Part shown: piece by piece, positions 24,759-32,921 of the stretch | How positions within the stretch are numbered: the first letter of the stretch is position 1 | Layout of the letters: every line of letters begins with the position of its first letter | Assembly: GCF_018982965.1 (NCBI RefSeq) | Contig: NZ_JACBYP010000013.1 | Location: 49,048-113,047, forward strand | DNA from: Streptomyces mayonensis | GTDB lineage: Bacteria > Actinomycetota > Actinomycetes > Streptomycetales > Streptomycetaceae | Direction of reading: 5' to 3' | Length of the DNA stretch: 64,000 nucleotides | Made by a program: the position numbers and the translations under genes | The notes under the pieces: generated by a model | The model's input: the letters and a program-made list of their open reading frames with translations, nothing else | The model's database searches: none | What the model was told of the DNA's origin: nothing

Positions 24759-25310
24759 GTGGAGGAACGCGACACCATCGCGGATCGTTGGGCAGAACAT
24801 CTTTGGATCGACTACCTCGTAGCAGCGCTCATACTGGGCGTGCATGTTCTGGTGATCCGCGCAACCGAGTCAGGAGACTGGCTGTCGTGGATCGACTCCT
24901 CGCAGCGGACCGGCCTGTACGCTGCGGCTGCTGGTGTGGTGTCAGCAATCGGCGGATTGAGTGCCATCGCGATCTCCATCTACACCGCGGCGAACGGTGA
25001 GCGCCTCCGAGCTGTGCGCCGCCATCATCAGGACGACCTTCGGCGAAGTTGGCGCAGTTTGCTGTGCAGCACTGCGTTGGTATGCACTCTGCTATTGAGC
25101 GCGCTATCACTCGACAGAGATAAGGATCCCGTATCCGCACGGTTCATCTTCGAATTCGCCATGAGCTTTGCAGCGCTGCGCTTTAGCCGTCTCATCTGGC
25201 TGTTCGACAGCATGATGCGGGTATCAGATGCGGATTCGGCTGAGCCTGACCCGGTCGCCACTCCGGTACGCGACCCTGATTGGCTGCGCCGGCGCCAGAA
25301 CACGCCGTAA
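24759..25310 (+). CDS. Four-helix membrane protein, RexB-like candidate effector
   Basis: 183 residues with four hydrophobic segments at about 17-35 (YLVAALILGVHVLVI), 52-73 (LYAAAAGVVSAIGGLSAIAI), 104-121 (LLCSTALVCTLLLSALSL) and 128-150 (FIFEFAMSFAALRFSRLIWL). A basic cytosolic loop lies between helices 2 and 3. GTG 24759 follows GAGGGGG. It directly follows the RexA-like gene. Four-helix proteins are the effectors of RexAB (RexB channel) and Kiwa (KwaA), where they depolarise or guard the membrane in phage infection. The role here is inferred from topology and pairing. Confidence 0.6.
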   Translation: MEERDTIADRWAEHLWIDYLVAALILGVHVLVIRATESGDWLSWIDSSQRTGLYAAAAGVVSAIGGLSAIAISIYTAANGERLRAVRRHHQDDLRRSWRSLLCSTALVCTLLLSALSLDRDKDPVSARFIFEFAMSFAALRFSRLIWLFDSMMRVSDADSAEPDPVATPVRDPDWLRRRQNTP

Positions 25311-25329
25311 GCCAAAGTCTTCGTTTCCT

Positions 25330-26010
25330 GGTGGCGGAACCGCTCGCAGCAGCTCCCACAGCGGAGGTGATCCAGACGCCCACACAGCCAGCGTCTGGCG
25401 GTCGACGACGTGCAGTCGCTGCTACCTCGCGAAGGCCACGGCCGGGCCGGTCACCCGTCCGTTGGTGACGATGACCGCGACGTCGGCGCCGTGAACCTGG
25501 TGGGCGGTTCCGTTGAGGACCTGGAGGTCGGGTGTGCCGACTGGTGAGCCGTGGGTGCCGTTGCGGCGGTGCTTGCACTGGATCACCCAGCGCCGCCCGT
25601 ACGGGTCGGTGGCTTTCACGTCGGCGTCGAGGTTGCCGCGGCCGCCGACCCTCTGGGCATCCTGGCAGCCGTCGCGTTGCATCAGGGCCAGTATGGCGTC
25701 CTCGAAGCGGCGGTGGTGCAGCGCGTCGAGCTGCGCCAGTCCAAAGCGCAGGCCCTGCGCCCACACCGCCTTCCATCGGGCCTGCTGCTGCCGGTGGTGA
25801 AGCCAGCTGGCGCCCGCGAAGACGGTGAGGCCCGGACGGCGACGAGGACCCACCAGTGAGGCGCAGCCAGTTGACCGCCATCACCGCCAGCCCGATACCG
25901 GCCGCCGTCACCGCGGCGAAGACGAGCAGCTGCGCGTCGCGCTGCTGCTGTCGTCGGATGGGCCGCTGGGTGCGCCGCTGCACCCGCCGTCGCCGGGGCA
26001 CCGCTACCAC
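25330..26010 (-). pseudogene. Decayed membrane-anchored restriction endonuclease (Mrr-like)
   Basis: Starting at GTG 26010, a basic N-terminus and a membrane segment (LLVFAAVTAAGIGLAVMAVN) are in one frame, the next piece (HWWVLVAV) in a second, and the nuclease domain (TVFAGASWLHHRQQQARW to VTNGRVTGPAVAFAR) in a third. The nuclease domain keeps the D-X(n)-QXK core (GNLDADVKA ... WVIQCKHR) of PD-(D/E)XK enzymes. A TAG at 25424-25422 cuts the C-terminus, after which sense continues (RLHVVDRQTLAVWA). Two frameshifts and a nonsense codon make it inactive. Intact relatives are frequent in Streptomyces elements. Confidence 0.7.
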
Positions 26011-26769
26011 CGGATTGGGTAGGACACCGTCGGACGGGGCTGCGGTGCCCGGGCGGCGGGGGCGTGATCGAAGCGGATCGGGTACTGGACCGTGGACTGC
26101 GGCCGCGGAACACCCCTCACAACGCCCCATGTTGGCACGCCGCTCTGAAAGTACGTCAAAACATCGCTACTCTCGGCGATCAAGGAAGGGGGACGGGCCA
26201 GGTCAGACGTGTTGAGGGTCATGTCGGTTGCAGGTCCGTGAGAGCGAGTCGCGGGCGGCCTGGCGGCGGCGCACCGGGCCTCAGGGTCGCGAACCGGCAG
26301 GCGAGGGGCCTCGGCGAGGTCGCCCTCGCTTGTTCGGGAGACGTTCAGGGCCGGGTGTTCTTCCCCTCGGCATTTCCGCCGCCGACGCCTGCGGGGGCTT
26401 GGCGGCGCGTTGCGGCGCCGACTTCGTCGTGGACGGAGCTGTGTCTTGCTTCTGCGGAGGAGGGGCAGGCCGTGTCCGTTGCTCGGAACGCGCCGACCGC
26501 TGCTTGCGCGACGCCGGTTCCGGCCGGTCCGGTGATGGCCGTGTTCCAGGTAGATGCGCCCCGCGTCAGTGATCTCCGCCTGCCACTTCCCATCCTGCTT
26601 GGGCATGGCGATCGTCGTACCGACTGTGATCGGCCTCGCACACCGTAGGGATGACCCTTTCCCAGCGTGAGTGGCAAAGAGCGGCTGGACGTCGGAGGGC
26701 CGCTCGCTGGGGGCCGCCGGGAGCCCGTTTCTGGAAGTTGGCTCCCAACCGGCTCCCAACACGAGGCCC
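26011..26769 (-). other. Gene-poor junction with gene remnants
   Basis: No intact gene. On the minus strand near 26550-26640 a piece reading ARPITVGTTIAMPKQDGKWQ then AEITDAGRIYLEHGHH looks like a fragment of a coding gene from a streptomycete element, open on both sides but without supported ends. The rest is Arg/Pro-coding noise in all frames. Taken with the dead nuclease it marks the decayed end of the island next to tRNA-Pro. Confidence 0.4.
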
Positions 26770-26782
26770 CAAAGCAAATCAA

Positions 26783-26810
26783 GCCCGGTGCTGATCTCTC
26801 AGCACCGGGC
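26783..26810 (-). terminator. Terminator of tRNA-Pro
   Basis: An 11-bp perfect stem GCCCGGTGCTG/CAGCACCGGGC with a 6-base loop. On the minus strand it lies 20 bases after the tRNA 3' end and is followed by a T-containing tract (TTGATTTG). Confidence 0.75.
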
Positions 26811-26829
26811 CTGACCTGGTGTTTCTCTG

Positions 26830-26903
<74 letters not shown>

Positions 26904-26970
26904 ATTGTCGCTGCTCGTCGCGGCGACGTCGTTTACTTTAGCCCACCGCTCGCCGGAGACGAAATCCGAT

Positions 26971-27720
26971 TCAGCGGCGGCCGCGGAGCAGGGACGGGCG
27001 GATGTGGTCCAGGGCCACGAGGAGGGCGGCGAGGGCGTAGAGGGCGAGGCCGACGAGGAGGGCGTTGCCGAGGACGCTCTTGTAGCCGTGCTGGTCGACG
27101 TCCAGGAAGGGGTAGAGGTAGCGGCCCTGTGTGCCGGGCGGGAGGAGTTCGCCGCGGGCCAGGGAGAAGGCCAGGTAGGCCAGGGGGTAGAGGAGCCACG
27201 CGGGAGGCTGGCCCTGGTGCAGTCGGCCGGGGGTGGTGAAGAGGAGCCAGTCGAGGGCCGCGGCCACCGGCACCGCCGTGTGCAGGATGTGGGTCGCGGC
27301 GGTCTGCCAGCCGGTGCCGGCGCCGTCGGGGGTGGCGAAGGGGCTCGTCGGGTTGGTCAGGAGGGTGTGGTGGACGAGGGCGGCCGCGACGACGTAGAAG
27401 AGGGTCGCGCCGGTGAGGGAGGCCGGCAGGGGGTGGTGGGCGGACCATGCGCACTGGGCGGAGGCCAGCATCACCAGGGCCAGCAGGATGCCGCTCTGGG
27501 TCGTGAAGTGACTCAGGGTGTTGGTGAGTGGTCCGCCTGTGAGCAGGGCCAGTGCCACTCCGGTCAGGGCCAGCAGGGCGATGAGGGCGCGGAAGGCGGC
27601 GACCGGGCGGCGGCGTACGGGGAGCAGTACCGCCCGGGGCGGGACCACGCTCGGCAGCACGACGGCGCGGGCCGGGATCGGGGGGAGGTCCGGGAGGTCC
27701 CTGGGTATCGGTGCTGTCAT
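26971..27720 (-). CDS. Pr6Pr-family integral membrane protein
   Basis: 249 residues with six to seven hydrophobic helices, starting with ALIALLALTGVALALLTG after a Pro-rich cytosolic N-terminus. The FFTTQS-like motif (HFTTQSGILLALVML), the HH pair in LVHHTLL and the YPLAYLAFSLARGE ... YPFLDVD sequence are characteristic of the Pr6Pr (FAR-17a/AIG1-like) family. The family is membrane-embedded and of unknown function. First core gene after tRNA-Pro; no operon partner. Confidence 0.8.
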   Translation of the reverse strand: MTAPIPRDLPDLPPIPARAVVLPSVVPPRAVLLPVRRRPVAAFRALIALLALTGVALALLTGGPLTNTLSHFTTQSGILLALVMLASAQCAWSAHHPLPASLTGATLFYVVAAALVHHTLLTNPTSPFATPDGAGTGWQTAATHILHTAVPVAAALDWLLFTTPGRLHQGQPPAWLLYPLAYLAFSLARGELLPPGTQGRYLYPFLDVDQHGYKSVLGNALLVGLALYALAALLVALDHIRPSLLRGRR

Positions 27721-27886
27721 GGGCTCACGGTAGACAGACCGGACATAGCGGGCTATGTGGGTGGGCTGTGTGGGTTACTCGGGCCGGTCCCGGTCTCCCT
27801 TCCGGTCGGGTCCCCTGGTCCTGGTCCTGGTCCTGGACCCGGTCCCAGGTCCCAGGTCCCAGTCCCGACCTCTTCCGCTCCTGTGG

Positions 27887-28816
27887 TCAGTGGTCGCGAC
27901 CCACCAGGGTCAGCAGGGTTGCCTCCGGTGGGCAGGCGAAGCGGACCGGGGTGTAGCGGCTGGTGCCGCAGCCGGCCGAGACGTGGAGGTAGGACGTGCG
28001 GCCTTCCGACGTGTGCGTGGAGAGGCCCTTCACGCGGTCCGTGTCCAGGTCGCAGTTGGTGACCAGGGCGCCGTAGAAGGGGATGCACAGCTGGCCGCCG
28101 TGCGTGTGGCCGGCCAGGATCAGGGGGTAGGCGTCGGCCGCGTAGGCGTCCAGGACGCGCAGGTACGGCGCGTGGACCACGCCCATCGAGAAGTCCGCCG
28201 TGCCCGACGGGCCGCCCGCCACCTCGGCGTACCGGTCCCGCTTGATGTGCGGGTCGTCCAGTCCCGTCAGCTCGACCGACACGCCCTCGATCTTGAGGGT
28301 GCCGCGGGTGTTCGTGAGGTTCTGCCAGCCCGCGGCGTCGAAGCCGTCGCGCAGGTCCTCCCACGGGTTGTGGACGGCGTCCACGACGGGCGCGTTGCCG
28401 TTCAGGCCGTGGCGGCCCTGGACCTTCTCGAGCAGGTAGCGGGCGGGGTTGCGCGGCTTAGGGCCGTAGTAGTCGTTGGAGCCGAAGACGTAGGCACCCG
28501 GGAACTCCATGAGGGGGCCCAGGGCGTCCAGGACCTCGGGGACACCCTCCGGGTCGGACAGGTTGTCGCCGGTGTTGATCACGAAGTCGGGGCGCAGCCC
28601 GGCCAGCGAACGCAGCCAGCGCTGCTTCTTGCGCTGGCCGCCGACCATGTGGATGTCGGAGACCTGGAGCACGCGCAGCGGCCGCATACCGGGGGGCAGG
28701 ACCGGGACCGTCACCCGTCGGAGGCGGAAGGAACGGGCCTCGAACCCCGCCGCGTAGGCCAGGCCGGCGGCGCCAACCGCCGTGATGGACAGGGGTACTC
28801 CGTATCGCGCGCGCAT
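27887..28816 (-). CDS. Metallophosphoesterase, YkuE/YaeI type
   Basis: 309 residues. An N-terminal hydrophobic segment (VPLSITAVGAAGLAYAAGF) anchors or exports the protein. The calcineurin-like metal motifs follow: D-X-H in VSDIHM, GD in NTGDN, GSNDYYG in place of GNH, and the C-terminal GHTHGGQ. Such enzymes hydrolyse phosphoesters, e.g. UDP-diacylglucosamine-like lipids, outside or at the membrane. The M. tuberculosis counterpart by order would be Rv3683, beside ponA2; the PBP gene lies close by here too. ATG 28816. Confidence 0.85.
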   Translation of the reverse strand: MRARYGVPLSITAVGAAGLAYAAGFEARSFRLRRVTVPVLPPGMRPLRVLQVSDIHMVGGQRKKQRWLRSLAGLRPDFVINTGDNLSDPEGVPEVLDALGPLMEFPGAYVFGSNDYYGPKPRNPARYLLEKVQGRHGLNGNAPVVDAVHNPWEDLRDGFDAAGWQNLTNTRGTLKIEGVSVELTGLDDPHIKRDRYAEVAGGPSGTADFSMGVVHAPYLRVLDAYAADAYPLILAGHTHGGQLCIPFYGALVTNCDLDTDRVKGLSTHTSEGRTSYLHVSAGCGTSRYTPVRFACPPEATLLTLVGRDH

Positions 28817-28945
28817 ACGTCCATCGTGTCAGAAGCGGAGGGCTGGGGCCGACCGCGGTTCACCGGGGGCCGGCCGGGGCCGTCTTGCCGCGGGCCGCGC
28901 AAATCGACGGGCGCTCTGCTTCCCGTACCTGCGACAATCAGGTCC

Positions 28946-29410
28946 ATGACCACGCTCAAGTCGAAGCTGCACGACGACCTCAATGCCGCGATCAAGGAGC
29001 GGGACGAGCTGCGCTCGTCGACGCTCCGGCTGACCCTCGCCGCGATCACCAAGGAGGAGGTCGCGGGGAAGGAGAAGCGTGAGCTCTCCGACGACGAGGT
29101 GCAGAAGGTGATCACCCGCGAGGCGAAGAAGCGCCGTGAGGCCGCCGAGGCCTTCGCCCAGGGTGGCCGGGCCGAGAGCGCGGAGCGGGAGAAGGCGGAG
29201 GGCGAGGTGCTCGCCGCCTACCTGCCGAAGCAGCTGTCGGACGAGGAGCTGACCGCGATCGTCGCCCAGGCCGTCGAGGAGGCGAAGGCGGCCGGCGCCG
29301 AGGGGCCGCGGGCCATGGGCGCCGTGATGAAGATCGTGAACCCGAAGGTGGCCGGGCAGGCCGAGGGCGGTCGGGTCGCCGCCCTGGTCAAGAAGCTGCT
29401 GGCCGGCTGA
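28946..29410 (+). CDS. GatB/YqeY-domain protein
   Basis: 154 residues, all within the YqeY family. Conserved features are LKSKLHDDLNAAIKERDELR, TLRLTLAAI, a charged helix, LAAYLPKQLSDEEL and the C-terminal AMGAVMKIVNPKVAGQAEGG. The domain is shared with the tail of the amidotransferase GatB and may interact with tRNA; the free-standing protein has no defined role. ATG 28946 is chosen because the family begins here, although the frame is open far upstream. It is divergent from the metallophosphoesterase. Confidence 0.9.
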   Translation: MTTLKSKLHDDLNAAIKERDELRSSTLRLTLAAITKEEVAGKEKRELSDDEVQKVITREAKKRREAAEAFAQGGRAESAEREKAEGEVLAAYLPKQLSDEELTAIVAQAVEEAKAAGAEGPRAMGAVMKIVNPKVAGQAEGGRVAALVKKLLAG

Positions 29411-29490
29411 ACCGCCTGCCAGGACGGTCACGACGTCCTGCACGGGGTCTCGTAGTGGTACGCGAGGGCTCGTGAACGGGAGGTTCGTGA

Positions 29491-29539
29491 ACGGGTGAGG
29501 GCCCGCTCCGCCTGTCGTGCGGAGCGGGCCCTCACCCGT
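29491..29539. terminator. Bidirectional terminator between YqeY and PBP genes
   Basis: A 21-bp perfect stem (ACGGGTGAGGGCCCGCTCCG at the left arm, complement ending at 29539) with a 7-base loop. It lies between convergent genes and can serve both. Confidence 0.8.
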
Positions 29540-29582
29540 TGGTGTCGGCAGGACTGGTCGTCAGCTGTTCGTCAGCTGTTCG

Positions 29583-31871
29583 TCAGTCGCGTCCGCCGGG
29601 GCCGTTGCCCGCGCCCTGGAACCAGTTGCCGGGGAAGCCGCCGCCGTTGTCCGAGCCGCCGTTGCCGTTGCCGGCGCCGCCGTCGGACAGGCCGGCGATG
29701 AAGCCCTCGTCGTCGCCGTTGTCCCCGCCGCCGGGCTTGTTGTCGTCGCGGCCCTTGTCCTTGTCCTTGTTCTTGTTCTTTCCCTTGTCCTTGTTCTTGT
29801 CGCCGTCCGGGATGTCGACGAGGTTGAACGAGGGCGCGTCCTTGCCCGACAGGGCGCCGGTCATGGCGTCCTTCCAGATCGGGCCGGGGACCGCGCCACC
29901 GAAGACGAGGTCGTGGTGGACGCCGCCGATCGTGATGTTCTTCATCTCGACCTTCTGGGTGGCGCTGCCGACCCAGACGGCGCCCGACATGTTCGGCGTG
30001 TAGCCGACGAACCAGGCGTTCTTGCGCTCGTCGGTCGTACCCGTCTTGCCCGCGTTGTCGCGGTCGCTCAGACCGGCTTCCTTACCCGTACCGGAGTCGA
30101 CCACGCCGCGCAGCAGGGTGTTCACGCTGTCCGCGGTCTTCTCGGACATGGCCCGCGAGCACGTCGACTTCGGGACCTCGAGCGACTTCTGCTCGCCTCC
30201 GACCTTCTGCGTGATCGACTCGATCGCGACCGGCGTGCAGTACATGCCGCGCGAGGCGAAGGTCGCGTAGGCGCTCGCCATGGTCAGCGGGGACATACCG
30301 ACCGAGCCGAGGGCGAGGGCGGAGGGGTTCTGCGGCAGCTTGTCGCCGTTGCCCTGGTGGACGTGGAGCTTGTCCGCCATGGTCGAGACCGGGCACAGTC
30401 CGATGTCGGAGAGCATCTGCACGAAGTAGGTGTTGACCGACTTGGCCATCGCCTCCTTCAGCCGGTACGGGCCGACCTCCGACTCGTTCTCGTTCTCGAC
30501 GCGGTAGCCCGAGTCGTTGATCCAGGGCTTGTCGCAGGTCTGGATCGGGCTCGGGTAGTCCATGTCGTACGGCGACGAGTACTCCTTCGTCGCCGGCACG
30601 TTCTCCTCCAGGGCCGCGGCCGCCAGGAACGGCTTGAACGTCGAACCCGTCGGGAATCCGTAGTTGGAGCCGCCGTAGGCCGCGTCGACCGAGTAGTTGT
30701 ACTCCGTCTCGTCCTTGCCGTAGCCGTACGGCTTCGACTGGCCCATGCCGACGATCCTGCCGGTGCCCGGCTCCACCATCGTGAGCGCCGCGGCCACCGA
30801 GTCCGCCTTGTAGACGTGGTTCTTCAGGGAGTCGTTCACCGACTCCTGGGCCTGCGGGTCGAGGGTCGTACGGATGGTCAGGCCGCCCTGGTTCCAGACC
30901 TTGGACCGGTCCTTGCGGGTCTTGCCGAAGACCGGGTCGCTGAGGAACACCTCGCGCACGTAGTCGCAGAAGAAGCTCGCGCTGTTCACGGCCGTGATGC
31001 AGCCGTTGTTGGGTTTGCTGACCTTCAGGCCGAGCGGCGCCTGCTTCGCCTCGGCGGCCTCCGCCTGCGAGATGTCGCCGACCTGGGCCATGCGGGTCAG
31101 GACGGTGTTGCGCCGCTTGGTGGCCTCCGCCTCGTCGTTGACCGGGTCGTAGCGGCTGGGCGACTGGACGATGCCGGCCAGGAGGGCGGACTCCTGGATG
31201 TTGAGGTCCTTGGCGTGCTTGGAGAAGTAGCGCTGGGAGGCCGCCTCGACGCCGTAGGCCTGCTGGCCGAAGAAGGTGATGTTCAGGTAGTTCTCGAGGA
31301 TCTTCTTCTTGCCCAGCTCCTCCTCGACCTGGATCGCGAGCTTCAGCTCCTGGATCTTGCGGCCGATGGTCTGCTGGGTGGCCTGCGCGACCTTGGTCGG
31401 GTCGTCGCCCGCCTCCTCCACGAAGACGTTCTTGACGTACTGCTGGGTGAGCGTGGACGCGCCCTCGGAGACCTCGCCGCTGCGTGCGTTCTTGTTGAGC
31501 GCGCGCAGGACGCCCTTGAGGTCGATCGCGCCGTGCTCGTAGAAGCGCGAGTCCTCGATCGCCACGATCGCCTTCTGCATGTACGGCGAGATGTTCTTGA
31601 GGTCGACCACCGTACGGTCGCGCGAGTAGACCGTGGCGATGGTGTCGCCCTTGGTGTCGAGGATGGTGGTGCGCTGGCTCAGCGGGGGAGTCTTCAGGTT
31701 GGCCGGCAGGGCGTCGAAGCCCTCCACCGACCCCTTGGCGGCCAGCCCCAGCGCGCCCACGGCGGGCATCGCGATGCCGGCCAGCACTGCTCCCGCGAGC
31801 ACACTGACACCGAGGAACTTGGCGGCCTGCTGCGTTGGCGACAGACCGCCGCCCGAGCGCTTCTTTGGCAT
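29583..31871 (-). CDS. Class A penicillin-binding protein
   Basis: 762 residues. N-terminal cytosolic tail, one membrane helix (FLGVSVLAGAVLAGIAMPAVG), a GT51 transglycosylase domain (IEDSRFYEHGAIDLKGVLRA) and a transpeptidase domain with TGSTFKPF, the SXN box KSVNTYF and GKTGTT. It polymerises and crosslinks peptidoglycan. The last 70 residues are a Lys/Asp/Asn/Gly tail (DKNKDKGKNKNKDK) outside the fold. It corresponds by order to PonA2 of M. tuberculosis and lies beside the WblA/WhiB4 gene as there. No PASTA domain is visible. Confidence 0.92.
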   Translation of the reverse strand: MPKKRSGGGLSPTQQAAKFLGVSVLAGAVLAGIAMPAVGALGLAAKGSVEGFDALPANLKTPPLSQRTTILDTKGDTIATVYSRDRTVVDLKNISPYMQKAIVAIEDSRFYEHGAIDLKGVLRALNKNARSGEVSEGASTLTQQYVKNVFVEEAGDDPTKVAQATQQTIGRKIQELKLAIQVEEELGKKKILENYLNITFFGQQAYGVEAASQRYFSKHAKDLNIQESALLAGIVQSPSRYDPVNDEAEATKRRNTVLTRMAQVGDISQAEAAEAKQAPLGLKVSKPNNGCITAVNSASFFCDYVREVFLSDPVFGKTRKDRSKVWNQGGLTIRTTLDPQAQESVNDSLKNHVYKADSVAAALTMVEPGTGRIVGMGQSKPYGYGKDETEYNYSVDAAYGGSNYGFPTGSTFKPFLAAAALEENVPATKEYSSPYDMDYPSPIQTCDKPWINDSGYRVENENESEVGPYRLKEAMAKSVNTYFVQMLSDIGLCPVSTMADKLHVHQGNGDKLPQNPSALALGSVGMSPLTMASAYATFASRGMYCTPVAIESITQKVGGEQKSLEVPKSTCSRAMSEKTADSVNTLLRGVVDSGTGKEAGLSDRDNAGKTGTTDERKNAWFVGYTPNMSGAVWVGSATQKVEMKNITIGGVHHDLVFGGAVPGPIWKDAMTGALSGKDAPSFNLVDIPDGDKNKDKGKNKNKDKDKGRDDNKPGGGDNGDDEGFIAGLSDGGAGNGNGGSDNGGGFPGNWFQGAGNGPGGRD

Positions 31872-32333
31872 GGAGGCAGCCTACGTTCTCATTCGCCGGA
31901 CACGCGTATATGCCTTGGCCTAAGCTGCACCCAACTGTCACAGCAGTGAGGCCACGTATCAATACGTCCGGCGACCCCGAATCGTTCCGGATCCGCTTGA
32001 TTTTTTTCTGAGAGGCGCCTCGCTGGGGGCGTGATGGGAGCGCGCCGGCGCGTGCCGCGGCGTGTGGGGCGCGTGTCCGAATCCGCCTTGTGTGTCAATC
32101 GGTGTCCGTTGTGGTGCAGTGGAGATGACCGGAATGCCGGGATGGTCACGCATGTCGCCAGCTCACTCCCCCGGGTGATCTGCCGCTTACCCATAGTCCG
32201 TTCGGGCCATTCAAGATTGGGCCCGAAGGGGGTGTTGCGCTGTGCCCACCTTCCGTAACGTCCTCAACTGGCGGCGGTGAATATGCCGCTGCCGCCGTGG
32301 GGGAGCCTCGATTCGGGAGAGGACGGCGCCGGT
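31872..32333 (+). promoter_or_regulatory. Divergent PBP/wblA intergenic region
   Basis: 462 bp between the PBP start and the wblA start. It must contain both promoters. An AT-richer stretch near 31935-32010 (TTGATTTTTTTCTGAG) stands out from the GC-rich background. No riboswitch or clear operator was recognised. The long leader before wblA fits a heavily regulated developmental gene. Confidence 0.5.
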
Positions 32334-32672
32334 ATGGGCTGGGTAACCGACTGGAGTGCGCAGGCCGCCTGCCGCACTACCGATCCGGACGAACTGTTCG
32401 TTCAGGGAGCAGCGCAGAACAGGGCCAAGGCGGTGTGCACCGGATGTCCGGTGCGGACCGAATGCCTGGCCGACGCGCTCGACAACCGCGTCGAGTTCGG
32501 CGTGTGGGGAGGGATGACGGAGCGGGAGCGGCGCGCGCTGCTGCGCAGGCGGCCCACCGTGACCTCCTGGCGCCGACTGCTGGAGACGGCGCGGACGGAG
32601 TACGAGCGGGGGGCCGGCATCGTGGCCCTCGACGACGACGAGATCTACGAGAACTACGCGGCCGTGGGGTGA
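32334..32672 (+). CDS. wblA: WhiB-like regulator WblA
   Basis: 112 residues from ATG 32334 (MGWVTDWSAQAACR). Four cysteines, C13, C35-X2-C38 and C44, bind the [4Fe-4S] cluster; GVWGG and the following basic helix (TERERRALLRRR) form the usual turn and DNA-contact region. WblA is a redox-sensitive regulator needed for aerial development and a repressor of antibiotic production in Streptomyces; WhiB4 is the mycobacterial counterpart. The frame is open to 32277 but the known protein starts here. It lies between the PBP and ArsA-like genes as in mycobacteria. Confidence 0.95.
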   Translation: MGWVTDWSAQAACRTTDPDELFVQGAAQNRAKAVCTGCPVRTECLADALDNRVEFGVWGGMTERERRALLRRRPTVTSWRRLLETARTEYERGAGIVALDDDEIYENYAAVG

Positions 32673-32921
32673 GTTCGGGGAGCCCGGAGAGCCCGGAGAG
32701 CCCGGGGAGTTCGGAGAACCTGGAGGGTCAGGAGAGTTCGGAGAGCCTGCAAGCCTTCTGAGACGGAGTCTTCCGAGCCCGGCAGCCAGGCAGCCCGTGA
32801 GTTCGTGAGCCCGTGCGCTCGTCGAGCCCGTCAGCTCGCTGCGTCCGCGGCCCTGCGAGCCGGAGCTTCCTTGCTGGCCCTTTCGAGCCGGAAGTACACG
32901 AGCCCGAAGCCTCGCAATCGC
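32673..32921 (+). other. Spacer with degenerate short repeats
   Basis: 249 bp between wblA and the convergent ArsA-like gene. It carries near-tandem GGAGAGCCC units (32685-32740) and many GAGCCC/CAGCCC words, but no gene and no strong hairpin that I can see. Confidence 0.4.

Noticed and set aside
27755..28945. Long + strand open frame running into the YqeY gene
   Set aside because: It is antisense to the metallophosphoesterase gene; high GC keeps the frame open. Only the part from ATG 28946 matches a family.
29517..31949. 810-codon + strand ORF opposite the PBP gene
   Set aside because: Mirror frame of a real, motif-rich PBP; the Val/Arg/Leu-rich composition is typical of antisense high-GC frames.
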